This document shows, one piece after another, positions 49,527-60,556 of a DNA stretch of 64,000 nucleotides; position 1 is the stretch's first letter, and every line of letters begins with the position of its first letter. Position numbers and translations under genes: made by a program. The notes below the pieces were generated by a model. It was not told the DNA's origin and did not search any database. It saw only the letters and a program-made list of their open reading frames with translations. This DNA is from Shinisaurus crocodilurus (lineage: Eukaryota; Chordata; Lepidosauria; Squamata; Shinisauridae): the NCBI GenBank assembly GCA_021292165.1, contig CM037877.1, forward strand, positions 114,772,304 through 114,836,303, read 5' to 3'.

Positions 49527-49682
49527 TGGCTTATGCTGGCTCAACTTGTCTGAGTGTGGAAAGCTAAGCAGGGTCAAGCCTGGTAATTACTTGGATGGGA
49601 GACCCCTCCTCTAGTTTCCTGCATTGAGCAGGGGTTTGGACTCGATAGCCTTGTAGGCTCCTTTCAACTCTATATCTATGAA
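49527..49682 (+). mobile_element. SINE with 5S rRNA-like head and CR1-like tail
   Basis: GGCTTATGCTGGCTCAACTT, AAGCTAAGCAGGGTCAAGCC, TTACTTGGATGGGAGACCC, the linker CTCCTCTAGTTTCCTGCATT and the tail GGACTCGATAGCCTTGTAGG. It ends in TATATCTATGAAG, and a (GT)n run begins immediately after. Confidence 0.9.
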
Positions 49683-49711
49683 GTGTGTGTGTGTGTGTGT
49701 GTGTGTGCGTA
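49683..49711. repeat. (GT)n microsatellite at the SINE 3' end
   Basis: About 14 GT units directly follow the SINE tail. Confidence 0.93.
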
Positions 49712-49861
49712 ATATATATATTCCAGTATAATATTGACATAATGATGTGAAAACACCTGGGCAGATCTTCGTGATGTGAATTTACATATAGAAAATATGG
49801 CACTGCACACCTTAATGTCTTGTAAAACAGTGTAACCAATTTATTGGATATTACTATCCTA

Positions 49862-50408
49862 TATGCTTAGTAACCTCACAGACTACTTTAATGCACTATA
49901 CATGGAGCTACCCTTGAAAACTTCACGATTTGCAACCATTCCAGAATGTGGCTGTGCCATTATTAATAGGTGCAGTTCACAGAGGCCATATTACACTTAT
50001 TTTGTTCCAGCTTACTGGTTCCCAGTATGTACACCTTTTTTTAAGGTGCTGATTATAGCCTTTAAAGCTGTTCACAGCCTGGGTCCAGAGTAGATCAGGA
50101 ATTCCTGCTGTCCTATGAACTTTCTCACTTATTAAAATCCATAAAGGAGGCTCTGCTGAGAGCTCCATAACTGCAGAAAGTTTGCTCTGTGAGTGCAAAG
50201 GACTTCCATCTCCATTTGGGATGCTATAAGTATGGAATGTATTCCAAGAGAGGCCTGCCTAGTTAATTACATCAGTTTTAACTTTCCTCAGTAAACTTCT
50301 ATTTAACGTTCTCACTGTTTTAAATATATATATATTCTTTGTGAGGAATTTTCATGCTCGTTTGCTGCTGCTTCATGCCTGTTCTTGTTTTATTATTGTA
50401 TACCACTC

Positions 50409-50440
<32 letters not shown>

Positions 50441-50500
50441 TTTCTTGTTTCTGTATTTTTAAAAGAAAAGTGGTATCCACGTTTTATAAATATATAAACA
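49862..50500 (+). mobile_element. Old CR1-type LINE 3' fragment
   Basis: The plus strand translates DYFNALYMELPLKT, then YWFPVCTPFFKVLIIAFKAV and HSLGPE, aligned with DYCNALYVGLPLKM and its following residues in the 17-kb copy. Frameshifts and stops accumulate after 50093. A (GT)n tract interrupts the 3' UTR at 50414-50441, and the tail AAAAGTGGTATCC-ATATAAACAAA follows. Confidence 0.85.
50414..50441. repeat. (GT)n microsatellite
   Basis: About 14 GT units within the CR1 3' region. Confidence 0.95.
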
Positions 50501-50559
50501 AACTGTGATATCCGAAAGCTGACACCACTCCTCTTGTTTGGTTGCTTCTCTGCCCTACT

Positions 50560-50900
50560 TATTAAAAGAAAAGGAAGTAAAAGAGCACAGCCAGGAATAA
50601 TTCTACACCTGCCCTGCAGCAGGATTTTTAATGGGTTCTAAATGCATAATTGGTCATGTCCTAAGCTTCCTTTTTAAATGAGAATGTCAGCAGGCTGACT
50701 CTGCGGCAAAATGTAATGTCCTGGGCTGCTCCACTCAAGCCTGGCAGCAGGTGTCACAATTCACCTCCTTATACTTGGCCCATTGAAAGCAGATTTCATC
50801 CAATTGACCTTCACCAAGAGGTCAACTGACCCATAATTACAAAACTGAAGTTGCTTAGCTGGAACTGTTTTACAGACCTGCACCTGCAGATCTGCACCAG
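50560..50900. promoter_or_regulatory. Candidate conserved noncoding element in PAX5 intron 5 with ETS/PU.1-like and E-box motifs
   Basis: AGAAAAGGAAGTAAAAGAG near 50565 resembles a PU.1 or ETS-IRF site. CAGCAGGTGTCACAATTCAC contains a CAGGTG E-box, and TGCATAATTGG and CATAATTACA carry ATTA cores. The stretch has no recognised repeat. Mammalian PAX5 is reported to have a B-lineage enhancer in intron 5 bound by PU.1 and IRF factors. Equating this segment with it is inference. Confidence 0.4.
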
Positions 50901-50973
50901 CCACTGAATACACTGACCTCTCTCTCCTTCACATAAGGCCCCCGCTAGCACTGCATAGCTGAGCAGTAGACAT

Positions 50974-51009
50974 ATGGATAGATATAGATAGATAGATAGA
51001 TAGATAGTA
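50974..51009. repeat. (GATA)n microsatellite
   Basis: About eight GATA units with small interruptions. Confidence 0.93.
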
Positions 51010-51734
51010 GATATTGCAAGTCAAACCAAGCCTATGACCAAGATTTGGAAGATTCAGTATTGCTATTTCCCCCATCAAACTATGTGCTGTATTTAAATTG
51101 CTGCAGAAGATAATACATTGTACAAAATATTTTTAAAGCACTTCTTCAATTTTCAATTCAAATACATGAAATGAATAGAACTTACACAAACTTACATTTT
51201 TCTTACTTTCCAAATCTTCATCCTTAATGTCACTGTTTCAAGTTTTAGGGGTTTCTTTTACAGCAAATTAAAAAGTCATTTTTAAGAAGTGATCAAAGGG
51301 AGGGATTTTATATAATTCTCAAAGAAACCTCAATATGAACTTTTGCTTAGGTGTAGAAAGAAACATAAAATATTATCCTACCCCTGCAATGATTATAGCT
51401 GTCATTTCTGACATAGGACAGAATTCATGAAGTTTTAATAGTTACACAGAAAAAAAAAATATTTTTGGCAAGTATCCCACCGGCACTATTGCAGTGGTAA
51501 TATTGTGTGGAAAGTTGCAGCTGCTGAAATTTTCCTTTTGCTACATAACAAAGATACATGAGTCCTGTCTTGTGTCTGAATCTGGCAGTTCTAGTAAATT
51601 GGTCAAACCATTCTTTAATGGAGTAGGCCTATTGTTCACACAGTTTGACCTCCTATGATTACTCTGGCCAAACCGTGGTATGCTTCCTTAGCTTTCCACC
51701 AACTCACTTCACTGAGACAGCAACAACCTTTTAT

Positions 51735-51905
51735 CCTCAGGTTGAACCTGCTGATTCTCATTCATGCCTTTGTAGACTTAAGACTGGAATATGGTAATAC
51801 ATTCTTCTGGGATCCTTCCTGAAGGAATCCTTTGAGTCCATAGCTAGCACAGAATGCTGTGCTTTCTGACTGGGGTTAATCACCAGGACCTCATTATAAT
51901 GTGTT
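51735..51905 (+). mobile_element. CR1-type LINE fragment
   Basis: Translation gives IHAFVDLRLEYGNTFF, then QNAV and GVNHQDLI, matching VHALVPSRLDYCNAL, VQNAAARLV and GSRRRDHIT in the 17-kb copy. Confidence 0.75.
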
Positions 51906-51914
51906 CCAAAATCT

Positions 51915-51955
51915 GCATAAGAATATGCAAATTACCTTGCTGAATCAGACCAGGA
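51915..51955 (+). mobile_element. Fragment of the repeat seen at 19660
   Basis: CATAAGAATATGC and CCTTGCTGAATCAGACCAGG correspond to CATAAGAAGATTCC and TCTGGATCAGACAAAAGG. Confidence 0.45.
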
Positions 51956-52192
51956 TTGTTTCCACACTACCTCTTTGCCCTTAAATTGCCATCCTTCCTT
52001 CACTCACTTTTTACTGGGAATCCACACAACATCATTATCAAACTGTCGCATTCCAGTATTTTCTGTTTTAATCTCCAATGCATGTTCAGACCTGATCTGT
52101 GATTTTTTATTTTATGTTATCATTTTGGCTAAGAAACAGAATTGCAGCACCAGCCTACAGGCAAATTGCTATTGAGGGTAACTTCCTTTAAA

Positions 52193-52443
52193 CTGAAAGC
52201 TTCCTGTTTGTAGGTTCAGGCCATTTTATTTCTTTCCTGCTCAGCACTGCTGTGGGATTAGTGATTAATTGCCTTTATTTAGTCAGTTTTTGTTAGGAGT
52301 GAAAATTACTGGTTTCTCTTTTATTTCCATTATACCTAAATAGAGGGGAACAAAAGCTGATGAAATAAGGGGCAATTAATCACTAATCCCCCAAATGTGC
52401 TGAGCAATAAGATGGGCAGAACCTGCAAACAGGAAGCTTTCAA
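52193..52443. mobile_element. Fold-back element with about 85-bp arms
   Basis: CTGAAAGCTTCCTGTTTGTA and TGGGATTAGTGATTAATTGC at the left are reverse complements of TGCAAACAGGAAGCTTTCAA and GCAATTAATCACTAATCCC at the right, separated by an unpaired middle of about 80 bp. No clear target duplication was found. Confidence 0.8.
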
Positions 52444-52463
52444 TCAACATTTAAGACTTGTGT

Positions 52464-52680
52464 GGGGCTGGCCCTACCATTAGACAGGGTGAGGCAACCA
52501 CCTCAGGCAACAGATGCTGGGGGGCAGCAATGGGGGCCCTCCCAGCTGTTCCTCATGAACTCTCCAGCTGTCCCCCTCTGTTCGAGGAAAGAGCTGTGTA
52601 TGCCACAGAATCTGTCCTGGGGGCCCTAAACTAGCCTGCTGCCTCAGGAGTAGTGGAGGACACTATCCCCTGGCCAGTAT
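52464..52680. mobile_element. Possible hAT-like left end
   Basis: GGGCTGGCCCTACCATTAGA, then CAGGGTGAGGCAACCACCTC, resembles the left end of the element at 174-270 and of a common hAT group. The right end is unknown. Confidence 0.4.
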
Positions 52681-53189
52681 TGAAGTAAGATTCAGTTGCC
52701 AGTCCAGTCGGCTTTTGTAAGTGGACCGGGGAAAGGGTGCAATGTTGTCCTTCATATTAGGCAGCAAAATGTCTAGGGTTGTCCCCAGAGGCGGTGTTAG
52801 GGGGTGGCCCACAATGGCTGGAGCCCCAAATCTTTCATTTAGAGCCCTGAATCTCTGGGAGGCCATCTGCCCCACCACCCTGCTGTCCATGGGCACTTGC
52901 TGAAAGAAAGGTACAGGGGCCCTTATGATCTCTGTTGCATCTGATCTTCTTGGATTAGCTGGCTTTTTGCTCACACATGTGCTTCACCTCCTGCTGCCAC
53001 GGTCTTGAATCTTTCTGCCTGGGGAAAAAAAAACCTGTCCATACATATCTTTTTACAAATAGGGGTATCCTTAGGAGACAAGGTCCTTTAAATACACACA
53101 CACAAACACATATGCAAATTTGTGCACTTTTTTTGTCCTGTGGGCCTGAGCCCCAGATCTTTTCGGTACCTAGCACCACCCATGGTTGT

Positions 53190-54175
53190 CCCTAGACTTG
53201 TGAGCAGACGTTATAGAAGGGTCTTTGTTGTGGGCAAGGGAACTGCTGGATAAAAGCGTGCTATTCTTCTGTGAAATAATAACTGTGCTGTTCTTCTATA
53301 GAACCTCCATTTTAATTATGCTTTCAGCTGACTGTGGAGAAGCAATGCTTCGGCAGCACTAAAGGGCCCTAGTGTGGAAGTGGAAGGGTCCAGCTAAACC
53401 AGCATGCTCTCTCCATCAGAAGCAGATGTCAAACACCTCCAGGAAGTTCACAAGCTGTTTGTCTCCAGGATCTGGTAATCAGAAGTATACTGCCTCTGAA
53501 CATGGAGGTTCTATCTAGTCATCAAGGTTAACACCTATTGCTAGAAATATTCTTCTCCATTGATTGGGGTTTATGATGTTCCAAGAACTGTGCTACCATA
53601 ATGCTGTCCTACATTCATTATTTGTGTTCAGACAAAAACAGTGGGTTGTATCCAATGTTAGTCTAAGTCCCATTCATTTCAATGAGTCTACTCTAAGTAG
53701 AACTAACATTGAATATAGTCCAATAGCTGCTTGTATTACCATTCATTTCACTGAAGCTGGAGTGGAATGCACAATAAGGAAGCCAAGAGAGACAGTTGCT
53801 AACTCCCCACTATATTTCAGTGCAATTACAGTTATTCCCCAGGAACACCTACCTTTAGCAAATTCACTTGTGTTCAACAGGCTGAATGGCTATTTTCCTA
53901 AACAATTGCGGGCCTTTAAACTATGTATGCAAAAAAAAAGGTAGTAAGGTGAGTGACCTCTGTTAATAACATTGCTACGGTTGCTATTTGATATTGAAAA
54001 GTAACCTCAACAAATGTTCTTAAAGTACATTGCTTTTTTGAAATGTAATCTTGAACATATCCAAGAGCAGGCCACTGAGAATCTAGGTTCATGCTGCTGA
54101 AATGTGAAGATAGTTGTTCCACTGCTAAAATGGTGCATAAGTGTAGGGACGAGTCTCAGGATGTTTAAAAGTTAG
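53190..54175. other. Intronic sequence without recognised genes
   Basis: A diverged family-C fragment at about 53643-53712 (AATGTTAGTCTAAGTCCC). The remainder is unassigned. Confidence 0.45.
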
Positions 54176-54179
54176 GATG

Positions 54180-54556
54180 AGAAATCCTACCACAATGGGC
54201 TATCTTATCACACAATCGCCAGGCAGTTAACAAGGCCCAGTTACCATAAGTTGCACCAGTGAGGGTACTTAAGCAAATCAGGCCGGCACATGACCAGCAT
54301 GTGCTGCATGGTAACAAGCCACTGTGGCTTGTTAACTGCAGTGGTGATCATGTGAACCAGGTCAGTGACCTAGTTTGCACAACACAGTAAGCCACCGTGG
54401 GTTAATTCGCCAAGAGCTGTTTTAGGGTTCACACGACACAACAAGCCACAGTGCCCCCTGTCCCACATATGCAAAATGGTGGTCAGCATAGATCATGGAG
54501 GAGCCCGTTGGGAGAATTAATCCATGGGGGTTTGTCGTGATGTGTGAACAGACCCA
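54180..54556. mobile_element. Two adjacent TIR elements, family A
   Basis: One copy ends GCAGTGGTGATCATGTGAAC near 54358. A second runs from CTAGTTTGCACAACACAGTA to GTTTGTCGTGATGTGTGAAC. Both carry the AAGCCAC words typical of the family. Confidence 0.6.
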
Positions 54557-54594
54557 ATGTGTCCCTTCCCGGGTTTGCTCCCCTTCCTCATTGT

Positions 54595-54712
54595 TTACCC
54601 CACTTCCTCTTTTAGCTTGTAATTTCCTTGGGCACAAGGACCTCTCTATTTTTTCCTATGGAACTATGTAAGGTGCCATGCACCCTGGTGGTGCAGTATA
54701 AATAATATAATA
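54595..54712 (+). mobile_element. Old interspersed repeat fragment
   Basis: AGCTTGTAATTTCCTTGGGC, ACAAGGACC and GGTGGTGCAGTATAAATAAT follow the order of an ancient vertebrate SINE/LINE 3' end. Family not assigned. Confidence 0.5.
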
Positions 54713-55262
54713 AATAGCAGGGCCTTAACTGATTTTACTGGAATCAGTTTGCCTCCAAATAAAGTGGATCCCTATCAATACTTCCCATTCTCTTTTTTGA
54801 AGAACAAGGAAGTAAGAAAAGAAAAGTACTTTGGTCTGAAACCGGTGGAATGGAAATGAACTAATCATATGGAAGAGATCAGAACAAATCCTAGTTTCCC
54901 CCCCAGTTCAATGTTTTTAGCTTTAGGATAATTTACATACTATGAAGTTAAACATTAAATGCTGAGTACATATATAGTTCAACTAATCTGATGTATCCAC
55001 ATGGTGTGAGTTGGATTGTTTATTGTGGGAAATGAATATTCAGATACCATATCTGAATGTTAAAGAAAAAAATAGTCATGTATAATGTTCTATTTTAAGA
55101 TGCCCATTAATAAATGTTTCCAGTAAAGAAACCTGTACTCCCTCCCATTTGCCTATAAGCCATAAACGAATATGTTTTTTCTTTCTGTTCCTCTTTTATT
55201 GGGGGAGCGGGTGGGTATAAGATGGAAGGCATTAGCATTTAGCTGAGCATCCTGTATATGTT

Positions 55263-55330
55263 TGCGTGTGTGCGTGTGTGCGTGTGTGCGTGTGTGCGTG
55301 TGTGCGTGTGTGCGTGTGTGCGTGTGTGCG

Positions 55331-55374
<44 letters not shown>
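55263..55374. repeat. Compound (TGTGTGCG)n-(GA)n microsatellite
   Basis: Nine octamer units of TGTGTGCG pass directly into about 18 GA units. Arg-Glu and Cys-Val-rich frames across it are artefacts. Confidence 0.96.
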
Positions 55375-55378
<4 letters not shown>

Positions 55379-55489
55379 GGGTTGTCTGCCTAGGGGAGTG
55401 GAGAGAGGGCTTCAATAGGTGGCCTGGAGAGGCCCAGCAGAAACCAACACTCCCAAAGATCAAAGGCACAGGCACAGAACAGAGCGCAG

Positions 55490-55760
55490 CAGTGCTGCCT
55501 GCCACCCGGTCACTCTTTCAATGCTGGCAGCTATTCATCGGCAGATCACGCCTGTCATCACTGTTTGCACACGCCACCATCACCACCACTACCATTGCTT
55601 CCCAGAGGAGGAGGAGGGAGGAGGGAAATTCATTATCCATTAATGAGCTCTTCACAGAACCTGATCCCCGTGGCAAACATGGTTCCATTCATAAAACCTC
55701 TCAGAGGCTAGCCAAAAGGGGACACAAAAGCAGCCATTTCACAGCCAGATAGCACACCAT
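55490..55760. promoter_or_regulatory. Candidate conserved noncoding element in PAX5 intron 5
   Basis: Repeat-free sequence with GCAGCTATTCATCGGC, AATTCATTATCCATTAATGA, CATGGTTCCATTCATAAAAC and AGCCATTTCACAGCC. The clustered ATTA cores and balanced composition suggest constraint, but this is inference without alignment. Confidence 0.38.
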
Positions 55761-55769
55761 CTTGTTCTG

Positions 55770-56165
55770 GTTTGCCCCCAACTATACACACAGCAGTTGT
55801 GAATGGAAGGGCACAAACAGAGAGGAAGGAAAGGAGTGAAAGACCAGGGTGATGGGGTTAAATCTGACATACACGCACATGCACACAGGAAAGCTGGCTT
55901 CCCAAAGCTATCTCAAGAGTTAAAACTATTGCAACCCCATAGAGTTGCATTTATAGAATTAGCAGGCAGGAATAGGGCAAACAGGGTGCAAAATGTAAGG
56001 AGAGCAATTAGAACTTATTAAGGACAAGAACAAAGTAGAAGTGGGGATAGAACTCTAATCAGGCATTTGTTATCACTTATTTAGGGCTCAGTGCTATTCC
56101 TTTCATAGAGTGTGACAAAATGTACAATGTTACCATCAACCATGTCCAGTTAGCTTGTGTAGTGT
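55770..56165. other. Intronic sequence without recognised features
   Basis: Nothing recognised. Confidence 0.4.
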
Positions 56166-56171
56166 AGTAAT

Positions 56172-56335
56172 TAACAGTTCAATCCTATACATGTCTACTC
56201 AGAAGTAAGTCAGAAGAGTTCAATGGAGCTCACTCCCAGATAAGTGTGTATGCCTGCAATCCCATACACACCTGGAAGTAGGCCCTGCTGAACTCAATTG
56301 GACTTACTACTGAGCAAACATAATTGCACTGTAAA
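56172..56335. mobile_element. Palindromic MITE, family C, two copies
   Basis: CAATCCTATACATGTCTACT, CACTCCCAGATAAGTGTGTA and a second unit, AATCCCATACACACCTGGAA to CTGAACTCAATTGGACTTAC. Confidence 0.7.
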
Positions 56336-56644
56336 ATACTGAGATGTGAGCCACGAATTGCCTGATTCAGGTCTCACCTATGGTAGGAACTGATCGTGGG
56401 CAAGATGATCTGTCCATAAATGAGGATAATAATGTTGGCCTGCCTTACAGAGATGTTGTAAGGATTACTGAAATAATATATGTAAAGTGCTTTGAGCACC
56501 TTTGAAAATAGCAACAACAAAATGCCACAGCTATTACTACAAATTAAAACTGATTTTTCAGGCAGGCAGCTGAGCACACACGCACATTAATATTTAAACC
56601 ATCAGTTTCATCTGCAGAGAAATGCTCCAAGACATTCTCTAAGG

Positions 56645-56774
56645 CATCCTTCCCCAACTTGGTGCCCTCCAAATGTGTTGGACTACAACTCCCGTAATCC
56701 CACAGCCAGATGGCTGTGAGATTATAGGAGTTGTAGTCCAATACATCTAGAGGGCACCAAGTTGGGGAAGGATG
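56645..56774. mobile_element. Palindromic hAT MITE, family B
   Basis: CATCCTTCCCCAACTTGGTG and its inverse CACCAAGTTGGGGAAGGATG. An exact target duplication, ctctaagg, flanks it. Confidence 0.93.
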
Positions 56775-56789
56775 CTCTAAGGTAAGCTC

Positions 56790-57915
56790 CATTTCATAGA
56801 AGTTAGACATCCATCCATAACTATCTTATCTCCCATAAGTATGGCAGCAACATGCTGAGTCTTTTCAGAGGGGAATATTTCAAATAACATCTAGTTATTG
56901 AAGTAGTGGTTCTGAAAAGGTGGGGGCCACTGGGGGCCACGGGACACCTGAAGTTTCAGGGACAGATAGCATCCTGAGGCAGGTGGCTCTTTTCTCCTGA
57001 CACCAGCCAAGACCTGGGTGGGTTGAATGCCCCCTAGCAAAACATCCTGATTTATTGACATTGGGTTTGTTAGGGTATCTGCATTCCTAGTTTTCTAACA
57101 TCCCAACCTGATTTGTGAACAAAGAAGCAGCTAAGGAAGAGCTGTTGCTTTATTCTAACACTACTGTTGCTTTATTCTAACACTTCCCTGTGTGTTGTTT
57201 TAGGAGGGGGATCAGAGGTGCCAGTGTTGGATAATTGCTGGTGTTGGGTTAGGGGAGGCTACCTGGTAGAATAGGTTCAGAAATTAGAGGTAAGTTCAAA
57301 AGGTTGGAGAAGCACTACATTAAAGTGATATAGGGAGTCCTATGAAACAGTATTGTTTTAAACAAACACACACAGCTGCATGGTTTTGGATTTTAAAAAG
57401 AGTCTATATCAAGGCTATATCCATCACACCCTTTTAAAACATACAAATGTCACATTTGGCATTTCCCAGGTTGAGGAATTGCATTCTGCCTGAGTGCTCT
57501 TCATTTGCTGTTTTAAGTAGATACACGTCCTGGCTGAGTTCTCTGAATATCTTTTAACCTGAGCTAGGGGACTGGTTCAATAATGCCTCCAGTCCTCTGA
57601 AAATCAGGCCTCCTTTTGAGATGTTTTAAAAAAAAAATGTTTAAGGACAACGTGAGCAACAGCATTTTAAACTTATATGGATAGGCTCAGATTTAGACTT
57701 GTGGCAGCCAGGGTCACTTTACCAAACTGAGGTCTGCAGTAACTGTGCCATGTCACGTGTACAGCCTTCATGCTGGGGTGCAGTGGATCAAAATTATGCA
57801 TAAACTGAATTTTCACAAATTTGGAATTTTGAGAATTTAAGTGAAAATGTCCCTTCCCAAATTCATTTTGCATTAGTTATGATAATGCAATACAAAGCAA
57901 ATTATACTCTAAATC
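56790..57915. other. Intronic sequence without recognised genes
   Basis: A 22-bp tandem duplication, CTGTTGCTTTATTCTAACAC, is at about 57147-57187. Nothing else is recognised. Confidence 0.45.
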
Positions 57916-57921
57916 AGTGTT

Positions 57922-58172
57922 CTCCAACCTTAGGTTATTGTGTGGTCTGAACCCAGCCGAGATAACAAACCATGATGAACAACCCACAGTTCACAACACA
58001 ACAACAAACCATAGGTTCTTTTCATGGGTTGTTCGTGGTTAACAAGCCATGGCTTGTTAGCGCAGCTGGGTTCAGACAACATGATAACGCATGTTTCAAC
58101 AACAACCCACAGTTCAACGACAACACACATTCAACCCGAGTGTGGGTTAAAATGTTGTCTGAACCCAGTGTG
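57922..58172. mobile_element. TIR element, family A subfamily
   Basis: GGTCTGAACCCAGC, CTGGGTTCAGACAACATG and TGTTGTCTGAACCCAG provide three copies of one inverted motif. AACAACCCACAGTTCA is repeated at about 57978 and 58103. Confidence 0.65.
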
Positions 58173-58174
58173 TG

Positions 58175-58650
58175 TGTACACATATGTGTACACATGTGAG
58201 GGTTAGATCTTTAATTAGAGTTTCAGGGGTTTTGCCTCCTACTCTGGGTCTCCATGGGAAGGAGTAAAAACTCACAATAAGGAGACAGAACTAAGGGCCA
58301 GGCAATTTTGGATTGGGATGATGAGAATATTTGCTGTTAGCTTTGTATTAACTTTGCATGCATGTCTACCATGCTACATCCCTGAGTCACCAGGAGCCAC
58401 AAGGCTTCTCCTGCCAATCCGCCAGGCACCATCCCTTATCTTCTAGGCTCCTCCCCCTCAGTTGTAGAGTCTGAGGCTCTGGAAGCCTGGCAAACCTATC
58501 TACATTGAATGTACAACCAATCCATTTTATTTGCACTGAGTCCCCCTACAGATGGTATCACTCATGTTCAAACATGAGGGATGGAGTCTTTGTGTAAGCA
58601 AGAGTGAAAAGGGCATGGGGTGGGTGTTTCTCTTTGCTATATTGCTCCTT
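58175..58650. other. Intronic sequence without recognised features
   Basis: Nothing recognised beyond a short TGTGTGTACACA palindrome at about 58169. Confidence 0.4.
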
Positions 58651-58659
58651 CTTCTAGGA

Positions 58660-58795
58660 CAGGGCTCTCCAACCTTGGGTCCCCAGATGTTGCTGGCCTA
58701 CAGCTCCCACCATACCCAGCCAGCATGGCTAATGGCAAGGGATTCTGGGAGCTGTAGTCCAGCAACATCTGGGGACCCAAGGTTGGAGAGCCCTG
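58660..58795. mobile_element. Palindromic hAT MITE, family B
   Basis: Almost identical to the copies at 29005 and 63759 (CAGGGCTCTCCAACCTTGGG). The flanks ttctagga and tatctcgga are only weakly alike, so the duplication has decayed. Confidence 0.9.
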
Positions 58796-59176
58796 TATCT
58801 CGGACTACTGTGTTCAAGCTTCTAAAGAAAATAGTCAAAGGAAGCACAGTACTCTGCTGAAACCTTAATCTGGCTAGTCCAGCCACATCCCCACTGGGGT
58901 TCTTTGGTCATATTATTACTATATGAATGCAGTTTGTATGGGGGGGCGTTATTCTCTCCCCTCCTCCCCTTTTATGCCCACTGCCATTAATTTTAGATTG
59001 AGCACAGTATCTTACAAGAGAGAGAGGATTGCTGCAAGAGTTTTAAGTGCAAGCTAACAGGCTGCAGGGCAGTTCTGTCTGTGGGACTGAATTGCCTTGG
59101 CTATGACAGCACAGGGCACACTTGTAACTTGTACCATTAAAATCCCCAGAGTTTATGTTCTGCTCCTTTAAATCTT

Positions 59177-59231
59177 GTGTGTGTGTGTGTGTGTATACTT
59201 GCGCATATATATATATATATATATATATATG
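59177..59231. repeat. (TG)n and (AT)n microsatellites
   Basis: About nine TG units, a short spacer, then about 13 AT units. Confidence 0.93.
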
Positions 59232-59756
59232 GCCAAGCAGAACTTTTTCCCTCTGGTAGTTCCTTCACAACGGTATGGATGCTGAAGCAATGGCATGAGC
59301 CTTCCCCAACATGCTGCCCACCACACCAGTTGGTTTTTGGCCACAGTGCCCATCATCCCCAGCCAAAATGACCAGTAGTTGAGGGTGATGGCATTATAGC
59401 AGTTGAGGATGATGGCATTATTATACAGAGCAGAAGCTTGCCAGTTGAAGTCTTGCTGTAGGAGGGATGCAGATTTCTGTACATTGGGAGTTTTAGGGGC
59501 TTTTTTTTTTTTAATGAACCAGTATGATGTAGTGCTGTACTTAGTGTACTATGTAGTTGTAGTGTATGGTGTAGAGAGTGTTCATATCCCTGTTCAGAGA
59601 AGAAGAATTGAGAGTTGGAGTCTCATGTTGGATGCAGAAGAAGGCAGATGTAATTGTTCAGCACAGTTCTAAGCTATTCTCCCTCAGGGGCGCTGTGATG
59701 CAGAACATTGTGTCCTCAACACGCTCTCATGCACATCTGAGACTTCAGCTCTCCTC

Positions 59757-59772
59757 CCTGCCCCCCCCCCCC
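59757..59772. repeat. C homopolymer
   Basis: A run of C beginning after CTCCCTG. The exact length is uncertain in any assembly. Confidence 0.85.
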
Positions 59773-59811
59773 ATTGGTGCCTTCCTTCTGCTTCCTTTTC
59801 AAATCCCTACT

Positions 59812-59960
59812 CAGACATGACGCTCCCTGGCTGACTTTGGGCCAAACATTCTCTGTCAGTTTAACCTACCCTGCAGGTTTGCTGTGAGGATGAAATGGTG
59901 GAAGAAAACTGGTGTGCGCTGTTCTGGGTTCCTTGGAAAAATGGTGGGATGCAAATGTAA
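59812..59960 (+). mobile_element. Sauria-type SINE, 5'-truncated
   Basis: GGCTGACTTTGGGCCAAACA, then CCTGCAGGTTTGCTGTGAGG and tail GGTGGGATGCAAATGTAATC. Confidence 0.82.
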
Positions 59961-59965
59961 TCACT

Positions 59966-60152
59966 AATAATTTATATCCCAAGGAGCTCAGAGAGGCGTA
60001 CCTTTGTATCATCACAACAAGCCTGTGAGGTAGGTTAGCCTGGATGTTGTTGCTCACCCAAGGTGACCCAGGGAGCTTTGTGGAATTTGAACCAAAGTCT
60101 CACCTTGGTCTGAGTCCAACATTCTAACCACAACATCATCCAGGCTCCCTGA
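59966..60152 (-). mobile_element. Sauria-type or related tRNA SINE, reverse orientation
   Basis: Reading right to left: head GGAGCCTGGATGATG, GTTAGAATGTTGGACTCAGA, B-box GGTTCAAATTCC, then ACCTACCTCACAGGCTTGTT and tail CTTGGGATATAAATTATT. It lies tail to tail with the preceding SINE. Confidence 0.82.
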
Positions 60153-60159
60153 ATAATCA

Positions 60160-60545
60160 TTTACGCCAGATCACGAATATTTGTCTTTTTGTCTCTCACA
60201 TTCGATTTCTCTGGTCAGCCCCACAAACATAACACCCAGAAACATTTACAAGGTGTACAATATCTGGAACACTTACAAACACTTACACAATGTGCCAGTT
60301 ATAGCAGTATCATTTATAAATCTGCACTGGTGTGAAAAGCACTAATCATAATAAGGGCACAGACTGTACACATATAGCAACCAAAAGCAGGAATTGCAAA
60401 TATGGCCAACCAAAGGCAACTCGTGTGTCTCTTTGAAAATAGGCACAGACTATTTATCTTATGGCCCTGATCCTAGGAAAGGGCAGGGAACAATAGCATA
60501 AGACCATGTACAATTTAGCTCAAAGCCCAGATGGCACTGCTAGAC
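60160..60545. other. Intronic sequence without recognised features
   Basis: Nothing recognised. Confidence 0.4.
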
Positions 60546-60556
60546 AAACTCTATAG

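Noticed and set aside
55263..55337. CRISPR-like regular repeats
   Set aside because: Octamer units without spacers form a microsatellite, and the context is a vertebrate intron.
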